The position numbers and the translations under genes are program-made. A model generated the notes under the pieces. That model did no database searches. It saw only the letters and a list, made by a program, of their open reading frames with translations, and had not been told where the DNA came from. A stretch of 14,753 bases of DNA from an uncultured Planctomycetota bacterium (GTDB lineage Bacteria; Planctomycetota; UBA1135; UBA2386): assembly GCA_903925435.1 (NCBI GenBank), contig CAIYFF010000503.1:1-14753 (forward strand). The letters run 5' to 3'. Below are positions 1 through 5,743 of the stretch, one piece after another. Position 1 is the stretch's first letter; every line of letters starts with the position of its first letter.

Positions 1-277
1 CGACATGGCCATGCTGGCGCGCGAGCGACGCAAGGCAGCGAAGGCCATTGCCGCACATCGCGCCTTCGGAGCCGTCGGCGTTCCACATCGACATCGCGAC
101 CAGCGCGCGCTCGCCTCGACGCAACGCGATCAAGCCGTCGCTGCCGATGCCAAAACGCCGATCCGACCATGCTCGCGCCAACTCCGGCGCGCGATCGAAC
201 GGGAACGCATCGCGGATCGCGTCGACGAACACGTAGTCGTTGCCCGCGCCCTCCATCTTGACGAAGGGCAAGCGCAT
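1..277 (-). CDS. dapF: Diaminopimelate epimerase, N-terminal part (cut by window edge)
   Basis: Translating the minus strand from the ATG at 277 gives 92 residues beginning MRLPFVKMEGAGNDYVFVD, the hallmark start of DapF (KMxGxGND). Further on come RRFGIGSDGLI, MSMWNADGSE and AMCGNGLRC; the Cys in MCGNG is the first of the two catalytic cysteines of the family. The enzyme interconverts LL- and meso-diaminopimelate in the cytoplasm, feeding lysine and peptidoglycan synthesis. The second half, with the other catalytic Cys, lies beyond position 1. The start codon shares one base with the stop of the upstream metallo-beta-lactamase gene (TGATG), so its translation is probably coupled to that gene. 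Making meso-DAP does not fix the phylum, but it agrees with a bacterium that has peptidoglycan. Confidence 0.95.
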   Translation of the reverse strand, partial: MRLPFVKMEGAGNDYVFVDAIRDAFPFDRAPELARAWSDRRFGIGSDGLIALRRGERALVAMSMWNADGSEGAMCGNGLRCLASLARQHGHV

Positions 278-1659
278 CACGTGATCTCGAAGCGATCGCC
301 CTTGCTCGGCACTTCGACTTTGGAGAAGCCGTGGTCGCGCATCTTCATCGCATAGGACTCGGCTTGCGGACCTTCGCCGTGCACGACGAACGCTTGGCGG
401 CACGTCGCGCGCAAGTGGCCCGTCGACGACAACAGCTCTTGGTAGTCCGCATGCGCCGAGAAGCCGGGCATGAACGAGACCTTGCAGCGCACGTCGTAGT
501 CCTCGCCGTAGATCTTCACCTGCTTCCATCCATCGAGCAGCTTGCGACCAAGCGTCGACTCCGCTTGGTAGCCGACGATCAAAACGCAGTCCTGCTTCCT
601 GCCGACGCTGTGCTTCAAGTGATGCAGGATGCGGCCGGCTTCGCACATGCCCGACGCCGACACGATGATCCCGGACTTCAGTTGGTTGAGCGACTTGCTC
701 TCCTCGACGTCCTCGACGTAGCGCACACCCTCGAAGAAGAACGGGCTCTCGCCGCGCTCGAGGATCGCACGCGTCTCCTTGTCGAACAGCTTCGGGTGGC
801 GCGCCATGATCTTGGTCGCTTCGCGGCTCATCGGCGAATCGACGAAGATCGGCACCTTGGGAATCAGCCCCTTGGCCATCAGTTGCCCGAGATACAGCAC
901 GACCGTCTGCGTACGGCCGACTGAGAACGCCGGGATCAGGATGCGGCCGCCGTCTTTCTGCTCCTCGTTGACGATGTTCATCAACGACTCCTGCATGTCG
1001 ACGTCCTTTTCGTGCAGGCGGTCGCCGTAGGTCGACTCGGTGATCAGCACGTCACATCGTTCGATGCGATCCGGGTCGCGCAGGATCGGCAGGTTCTTCC
1101 GGCCGTGATCGCCCGTGAACACGATGCGGCGCTGCTTGCCTTCGTGGTCGACGTCGAGTTGCACGATCGCGGCGCCGAGGATGTGGCCCGCCTCCAAGAA
1201 CTCGCAGCGCACGCCCGGCATCACTTCGAATGGATGCCGATACGGGACGCTGCGCACGAGCTGCAGCGTTTCCTCGACGTCTTGCTCGTCGTAGAGCGGC
1301 TCCACCTCCTGGCCATGGCGATGCAGGTAGTTGATGTCCTGCGCTTGGATCTTCGCCGAGTCCATCAGCATCATGCGCAGCATGTCCGCGGTCCCGTCCG
1401 TGCAGTGGATCGGTCCGCGGTAGCCATCCTTGACGAGACGTGGCAACGCGCCGCAGTGATCGATGTGCGCGTGGCTCAGCACGAGCGAATGGACGGATCG
1501 ACCCGCGATCGGCAGGTTGCGATTGGCCATGTCCGCGATCTTGCGCGGTCCTTGCACGAGGCCGCAGTCGAGCAAGATGTTGTTCTTGCCAACCGTGAGC
1601 AGGTGCTTGGTGCCCGTGACGTGACGTGCGGCGCCGAGGAACTGGAGCGCGATGGTCAT
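277..1659 (-). CDS. Beta-CASP metallo-beta-lactamase, probable ribonuclease (CPSF/Ysh1-like)
   Basis: This 460-residue protein has the full motif set of beta-CASP RNA-processing metallo-beta-lactamases. HAHIDH (residues 63-68) is the zinc motif II, the H at about 159 in EAGHILGA is motif III, and the D in FTGDHGR (about 184) is motif IV. The beta-CASP region includes TESTYGDR (208-214) and VDSPMSREAT (273-282). SASGMCEAGRILHHL (about 334-348), SAHAD (401-405) and VVHGE (425-429) complete the C-terminal RMMBL part. Length and motifs fit the soluble bacterial CPSF-like group typified by the Thermus TTHA0252 type, which cuts RNA with two zinc ions. All metal ligands appear intact, so an active nuclease is expected; the substrate is unknown. 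It overlaps rnhC upstream by four bases (ATGA) and dapF downstream by one. A weak AGGA lies about 9 bases before the ATG. Confidence 0.93.
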   Translation of the reverse strand: MTIALQFLGAARHVTGTKHLLTVGKNNILLDCGLVQGPRKIADMANRNLPIAGRSVHSLVLSHAHIDHCGALPRLVKDGYRGPIHCTDGTADMLRMMLMDSAKIQAQDINYLHRHGQEVEPLYDEQDVEETLQLVRSVPYRHPFEVMPGVRCEFLEAGHILGAAIVQLDVDHEGKQRRIVFTGDHGRKNLPILRDPDRIERCDVLITESTYGDRLHEKDVDMQESLMNIVNEEQKDGGRILIPAFSVGRTQTVVLYLGQLMAKGLIPKVPIFVDSPMSREATKIMARHPKLFDKETRAILERGESPFFFEGVRYVEDVEESKSLNQLKSGIIVSASGMCEAGRILHHLKHSVGRKQDCVLIVGYQAESTLGRKLLDGWKQVKIYGEDYDVRCKVSFMPGFSAHADYQELLSSTGHLRATCRQAFVVHGEGPQAESYAMKMRDHGFSKVEVPSKGDRFEIT

Positions 1660-2570
1660 GGTCGAAGTCCTGGAATGCGTTCGCTGTTCTTGAAGTGCAG
1701 CTTCGCGATGCGAGCCATCAGCTCACGACCGCCGATCGCGAATGCGCGACGGGCCGCGACATCCACCGGCTCGCCACCGCCCTTGTGCAGATCGGTGCCG
1801 CTCTCCGCTTCGCTGTCGGCAAAGCCCTCGACGAAGCGCACTCGCGCAACGACGCTCGCCGCGCCAACGACGGGATGTGCTTCGGCGCGCGGAACCTGAA
1901 TGAGCTTCCTCGGCGCCTTGCCGAGCCGCGCGACCAAGCGACTGCGAATGAGACTCTCGTCGCCAAACCGATCGACGATCACCTGCGCCTCAGGGTGCCG
2001 CGACAACAGCGTCGCGATCGCGTCGGCATGCAGGTCCGCGAGCACGTGGTTGACGTTCTTGGCTTCTTGCCAGCGCGCGTTGTAGTCCTGCGGCATCAGC
2101 ACGCGCACTTCGCAGTCAAAGCCGCGCTCGACGAGCTCTGCCATCGGGAACATGCGCTGGTCCGACAGGGTCTTGCTGTCTGCGATGCCCATCGCGAGCA
2201 GTTCTTTGCGGCGCTCGGGCTCCGCGTAGACCGAGGCAACGACCAACGGGCCGAAGTAGTCGCCTTTGCCCGCTTCATCGGAGCCGATCGTCGGCTCGTC
2301 GAAGGTCAGTTCAGGATCGTCGTCGCGCTTCTTCTGATCGCCCGTTGGCGCGCCGGACAAAAACTCGCTGACGAACGCATCCGGCGACTTGCCCTGCACC
2401 ACCACCTTCCCGCTTGTGTAGCAGACGAGACTCACGCCCATCGCCTTCACTGCGAAGCGCGCATACTCGACGCGACGCCATTCGGCATCCGGCGGCAACG
2501 CGGCGCGCAGGTGTTCTTCGAGCGCGCGAGATCGAGCGGCGTCGAGAACGAAGACGCGCGTGTCGCTCAC
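1656..2570 (-). CDS. rnhC: Ribonuclease HIII
   Basis: With a GTG start at 2570 the product is 304 residues, the normal length for RNase HIII. The N-terminal 75 residues have the TBP-like substrate-binding region (ARFAVKAMGVSLVCYTSGKV, about 37-56) that separates HIII from HII. The catalytic domain opens with GSDEAGKGDYFGPLVVA (96-112), whose D98 and E99 are metal ligands. It continues with ADSKTLSD (130-137), VIVDRFG (197-203, catalytic Asp about 200) and HPVVGAASVVAR (232-243). The enzyme cleaves RNA in RNA-DNA hybrids in the cytoplasm, removing primers and R-loops. The GTG start is chosen because it overlaps the upstream lipoprotein stop in a GTGA. The open frame extends well upstream, but that part is only the antisense-type shadow of neighbouring genes. 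The gene sits in a tight operon with the next nuclease. Confidence 0.93.
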   Translation of the reverse strand: MSDTRVFVLDAARSRALEEHLRAALPPDAEWRRVEYARFAVKAMGVSLVCYTSGKVVVQGKSPDAFVSEFLSGAPTGDQKKRDDDPELTFDEPTIGSDEAGKGDYFGPLVVASVYAEPERRKELLAMGIADSKTLSDQRMFPMAELVERGFDCEVRVLMPQDYNARWQEAKNVNHVLADLHADAIATLLSRHPEAQVIVDRFGDESLIRSRLVARLGKAPRKLIQVPRAEAHPVVGAASVVARVRFVEGFADSEAESGTDLHKGGGEPVDVAARRAFAIGGRELMARIAKLHFKNSERIPGLRP

Positions 2571-2872
2571 GTCTTCACCGTGACGGTGCGCGTGGTCACG
2601 GTGAGCGGTAGGAAGAACGGCATCAGCAAGAAGTCCGTGAACGCATACTCGGTCTCGATCGAGTAGCTCGTCAGGTTGGACGCGAGGTTCTGCACGTTCA
2701 CTTCGGTGAGGTTGAGGAGCCCGAAGAACATGTAGTACTGGCGCTGCGACACTTCGCCGAGACCAGTCGGGCCAAGGCCCACGACATGCTCGTGCGCGAC
2801 GCAGCCCGCTGCGGGCATGCAGCCAAAGACGAAGAGGAGCGGCCAGAGCCGACGAGACGCGATTGCGACCAC
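2567..2872 (-). CDS. Small Bor-like lipoprotein
   Basis: The product is about 101 residues from a GTG at 2872. It begins with a basic n-region (RR at 7-8), a short hydrophobic stretch, and two possible lipobox cysteines, C18 (FVFGC) and C24 (PAAGC), followed by a short mature domain. The mature part has the look of the Bor-type lipoprotein fold: HEHVVGLG, then YYMFFGLLNLTEVNVQNLA, an ETEYAFTDFLL segment and an alternating beta end TVTTRTVTVKT. That family assignment is my reading of the pattern and is moderate at best. No Shine-Dalgarno is visible, and the open frame continues upstream without another good start. It lies 38 bases after the peptidase stop and overlaps rnhC by four bases, so it belongs to the same operon. 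It is probably anchored to a membrane; its role is unknown. Confidence 0.7.
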   Translation of the reverse strand: MVAIASRRLWPLLFVFGCMPAAGCVAHEHVVGLGPTGLGEVSQRQYYMFFGLLNLTEVNVQNLASNLTSYSIETEYAFTDFLLMPFFLPLTVTTRTVTVKT

Positions 2873-2910
2873 AACGGCGTTGTAGCGCGGCGGCTTGCCA
2901 CGGGCATGCG

Positions 2911-3891
2911 TTAGTTGGCGGCGTCGGGCGACTCTGCAAGGTCTTGGCCAGCGGGCGGCAACTCGGCGGCGAGGGCAGCAGCAACGGCGCGACGCTGCGC
3001 CTCTTCGCGTTCCTCCGCGATGAGCCGGTCGCGCGCGATGCGATCGGCCTTCATGCGGCGAATCATCGCGAGCGCGAGCACGGGCACGAGCAACACCAAC
3101 GACAGCGAGAAGAACTCGGCGAAGGCCGCGCGCCACGCGGCGCCGCTGCCGTGCACGAGGTGCTCGCGCCACGCGTCGTGCAACACAGCCGTCGGCTTGC
3201 CGGTCGCGTGCACCATCGCGAGATCGAGCGATGTGTCCTCGTCGACGGCGCGCGCCATGTCGATGACCGCATCGACGCCGTAAGCGCGCGCGATCCACGA
3301 CACGAACGAGTAGCTCTGCGCATAGGCAGCGGCCAGCGCGCTCCGCTCGGTCGGAAAGCGATCTTCGAGTTCGTAGAACGGCAGCAGCCGACCCATCGCC
3401 GCGCGCCAGACGATCATCTCCTCGCTCGCGCCAAGGTAGGTGTCGCCGGCGAGGATCTGCGCCAAGCCTTCGTGGAACCAACGCGGGATGCGGCGACCGT
3501 TGCGACCACATGCTTGGTCGAGCAGTTCGTGCGCAAACTCGTGGACGAGCACGGGACGGATGCCACGGCCGTTGCCGGCCACCTCGTCGAGCAGCACGTG
3601 GATCTCATGCCGCGACAAGATCGCGAAGCCTGGCGAACCTTCGTGGTGCAGCGCAGAAAGGGCTGGTGGAAGAGCGGCTCCTGCTTCGTGCACGACCACG
3701 CGGAACGGCTGCACCGGCTGCCCACCGAACACCGGCGCGACGGCAGCGAGGGCTGGCGCGACCTCTGCCTCCACGCGCGCGATCGCCTGCGCAGGGACTT
3801 TCTCTGACGCGCCCGCTACGGTGACGAGGCCATGGCCGGGCTCTTGCGTCGAGCAGCAAAGCAGCAGCGATAGAATGCCCGGCAGAATCAT
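2911..3891 (-). CDS. Membrane-anchored peptidase-MA-like zinc metallopeptidase
   Basis: The 326-residue product has a short signal-like start (MILPGILSLLLCC). HEFAHELLD (117-125) carries the HExxH zinc motif, and PRWFHEGLAQ (136-145) holds the downstream Glu (141) that acts as third ligand in gluzincins of the peptidase MA superfamily. A hydrophobic segment at about 259-277 (FFSLSLVLLVPVLALAMI) is followed by a basic, then charged, cytoplasmic-type tail rich in Arg, Glu and Ala (278-310). The most likely topology is a periplasmic peptidase domain tethered by one C-terminal helix. Ligands look intact, so it may be active; the substrate is unknown. It heads the operon leading to rnhC and dapF and is divergent from the gene at 3957. 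The start is uncertain: a good GGAGG lies too far upstream (see the regulatory entry at 3892-3956). Confidence 0.85.
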   Translation of the reverse strand: MILPGILSLLLCCSTQEPGHGLVTVAGASEKVPAQAIARVEAEVAPALAAVAPVFGGQPVQPFRVVVHEAGAALPPALSALHHEGSPGFAILSRHEIHVLLDEVAGNGRGIRPVLVHEFAHELLDQACGRNGRRIPRWFHEGLAQILAGDTYLGASEEMIVWRAAMGRLLPFYELEDRFPTERSALAAAYAQSYSFVSWIARAYGVDAVIDMARAVDEDTSLDLAMVHATGKPTAVLHDAWREHLVHGSGAAWRAAFAEFFSLSLVLLVPVLALAMIRRMKADRIARDRLIAEEREEAQRRAVAAALAAELPPAGQDLAESPDAAN

Positions 3892-3956
3892 GCGGAGGCC
3901 CCGTCATAGGACGACCTCCGGCCGTAGAGAAGACCGACTCCTACAACGATCGAACG
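3892..3956. promoter_or_regulatory. Divergent intergenic region with inverted repeat
   Basis: These 65 bases separate two divergent genes and must hold or border both of their 5' signals. A 6-bp inverted repeat, CGGAGG (3893-3898) and CCTCCG (3915-3920), is separated by 16 bases. In the minus-strand transcript this puts GGAGG upstream and its complement directly before the peptidase ATG, so the leader could fold over its own start. The GGAGG is spaced 7 bases from an ATG at 3907 that is out of frame with the peptidase. I could not identify convincing -35 and -10 boxes on either strand. Confidence 0.35.
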
Positions 3957-4322
3957 ATGAAGACCTGGCAAGCACTGCTCCCGATCCCCTGCCTCTGCTT
4001 CCTGATCGCGATGATGCCGCAGTCACCGCAGGGCACCCAGGACCCGGCCGTGGCCGACGTCGTGCAGGTCATGCAGATGACCGAGATGCACTACGTGGAC
4101 ATGCAGGGCAAGACGAGCGTGATCCCATCGCGCAACGTGTTTGAGGTGCGCCTGCTCGAGGACACGACGCACGGCATGCGCTTCGAGATCGTCTACGACA
4201 ACGGCGACTACTCGCTGATCGACGCGCAGGCGATCCACATCCTGCGCACCGGCAAGGACCCGATGGACGTTCGGTTCGTGCGCAGCACCCGCGCTCGCAT
4301 GCGCTTCCCCAAGCTGCAGTGA
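3957..4322 (+). CDS. Small secreted protein of unknown function
   Basis: The product is 121 residues. It starts with a signal-peptide-like segment (MKTWQALLPIPCLCFLIAMM, 1-20) ending before a polar QSPQGTQDP stretch. The remainder is a compact, mainly beta-looking domain (VIPSRNVFEVRLLEDT, MRFEIVYDNGDYSLIDAQAIHIL) with a basic C-terminus (RSTRARMRFPKLQ). I recognise no family. The segment YDNGDYSLIDAQAIHILR suggests a small surface or periplasmic domain, but this is only an impression. It is divergent from the peptidase gene and lies 113 bases before the next gene on the same strand. No strong ribosome binding site precedes the ATG, though the region is flanked by real genes and no longer frame competes with it. 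Existence is likely; function is unknown. Confidence 0.7.
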   Translation: MKTWQALLPIPCLCFLIAMMPQSPQGTQDPAVADVVQVMQMTEMHYVDMQGKTSVIPSRNVFEVRLLEDTTHGMRFEIVYDNGDYSLIDAQAIHILRTGKDPMDVRFVRSTRARMRFPKLQ

Positions 4323-4329
4323 CGCAAGG

Positions 4330-4350
4330 CGCGCGCAGCAAAAGCGCGCG
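4330..4350 (+). terminator. Hairpin after the small secreted-protein gene
   Basis: A 7-bp perfect inverted repeat, CGCGCGC and GCGCGCG, encloses the loop AGCAAAA. It begins 8 bases after the stop codon at 4322. There is no T-run afterwards, so it is not a classical intrinsic terminator. It may stall or protect the transcript end. Confidence 0.35.
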
Positions 4351-4435
4351 GCCGCCGTGGCGATGCGCCGGCGGCATCGGCAGTTGGATGCGGTTGTGTC
4401 TCGGACTTCACCAAGTCGCCTAGAAGGCCGAAAGT

Positions 4436-5737
4436 GTGAAGGGATCGGGTCGGCATACGGAACCACGCATGCCAGCCATCGCACCGCACCTTCGCCAACG
4501 CCTGCTCTGCCGCTCCGACCTCGACGCGATGTCGGTCGAAGAGCAGCGCATTGCAGGATGGCTCTGGGCCGGACAGCTCGAGCAAGTTGGCGAGGCAATC
4601 GCAGACGAGGGCAGTAGCGACGCGGTCTACGCGGTGCACACCGAGTCGTTGCGCGCGGAGTTGGCGCAGTTGCTCGCGCAGCATGGCCGAGACGACGTTG
4701 CGTTTGGCAGCGAGGAAGTTCGGCAACTGCTGGCAGCGCCAACGACGGAACCCGTGGAAGCAAGCGACGCAGGCACGCAACTGCCCGAGCGCCAGCAGCA
4801 GAACGAAGACGTTCTGACGGAGCACGTCGTCGAGGCCGAGCTGGATGATGCGATCGAAGACATCACCGCTGCGATCGACTCACTGATGGAGTCGAGCATG
4901 CACACGGACCACGATCTGCGCGACGATGCGCCGTTTGCGCAAGGGCTCGAAGAACTCGAAATCGCGGCAGAGCAGATCGCAGAAGCTGCTCCACAGATCG
5001 ACGCCGCCGCGAACGTGGAGGATGGAGACATTCTCATCGAAGGAGAGCTGAGCCTTGGCGATGAGTCATCGACCAATGGCGAAGAACCCCTGGTCGAAGT
5101 CGAAGCGGCGCTCGCGCAAGGACCAGAGACCGTGCCGCAGCAGAATCCAATCGAGCCGATCGCGCACCAGGATGTCGATGCAAGCAAGGCCACTGCGACG
5201 CAGCCAATCGATGCGCCGCGCGAAGCTGCGCCGACTCCGGTCGAAGTGCGCGCAATGGTCGATGTAAGTTCGCTCGCGGAGCCGCTGCAGCAGATCCAAC
5301 TTGCGATCCTCACGCTCGCAGAGCGGCGCATTGAGCCGACCGACCTCACTCCAGTCGTGGGCGCCATCGCAAACGGGGTGCGTTCGCTGCAGGAGTCGAT
5401 CGAGAAGGCCGCAGACTGCTCGTCGAGCGACGAGCGATTGGAACGCATCGCAAAGTCCGTCGAAGGCGTGACTGCGGCGATTGCAACGCTGCGCGACTCG
5501 ATGCCATCGGAGCGCGTAGTGCAGGTCGAAGGCGTCGCGCGCATTCCCGAGGCCGGGGCTGCGGACGCCGAGGGCACAGACCGCGTAGCCACGTGGTTTG
5601 CAGCAGGCTCGGCAATCGCCGGCTGGCTCGCTGCGATGTGGCTCCACGGCACGGATCCGAAGCTCGCGATCGCAGTCGTCGTGTGCGCGAACCTCGTCAG
5701 TTGCGCAGCGCTCGTATCGCGGCGCAACGCGCGCTGA
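4436..5737 (+). CDS. Unrecognised acidic protein with C-terminal membrane hairpin
   Basis: The 433-residue product falls into three parts. Residues about 12-85 look like a helical domain (MSVEEQRIAGWLWAGQLEQV, LRAELAQLLAQHG). Residues about 90-270 are very rich in Glu, Asp, Ala and Gln, low in aromatics, and probably disordered. Residues about 275-365 form amphipathic helices suggestive of coiled coil (LQQIQLAILTLAERR, LQESIEKAAD, LERIAKSVEGVTAAIATL). The end (about 384-428) holds two hydrophobic helices, WFAAGSAIAGWLAAMWL and LAIAVVVCANLVSCAALV, with a short basic tail RRNAR, so the protein is anchored by a C-terminal hairpin with the bulk in the cytoplasm. The GTG at 4436 has an AGAAGG 9 bases upstream; an ATG at 4469 is the alternative. 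It converges on the deacetylase gene with 6 bases between. I do not recognise the family. Confidence 0.75.
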   Translation: MKGSGRHTEPRMPAIAPHLRQRLLCRSDLDAMSVEEQRIAGWLWAGQLEQVGEAIADEGSSDAVYAVHTESLRAELAQLLAQHGRDDVAFGSEEVRQLLAAPTTEPVEASDAGTQLPERQQQNEDVLTEHVVEAELDDAIEDITAAIDSLMESSMHTDHDLRDDAPFAQGLEELEIAAEQIAEAAPQIDAAANVEDGDILIEGELSLGDESSTNGEEPLVEVEAALAQGPETVPQQNPIEPIAHQDVDASKATATQPIDAPREAAPTPVEVRAMVDVSSLAEPLQQIQLAILTLAERRIEPTDLTPVVGAIANGVRSLQESIEKAADCSSSDERLERIAKSVEGVTAAIATLRDSMPSERVVQVEGVARIPEAGAADAEGTDRVATWFAAGSAIAGWLAAMWLHGTDPKLAIAVVVCANLVSCAALVSRRNAR

Positions 5738-5743
5738 TCGCGG

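Noticed and set aside
276..285. Palindrome ATCACGTGAT at the dapF start, similar to the core of parS
   Set aside because: It shares only CACGTG with parS; the flanks do not match TGTT...AACA, and CACGTG-type hexamers are expected by chance in this base composition.
2863..3807. Plus-strand open frame opposite the zinc peptidase (314 codons)
   Set aside because: It is an antisense shadow; the minus strand carries HExxH and the downstream Glu motif.
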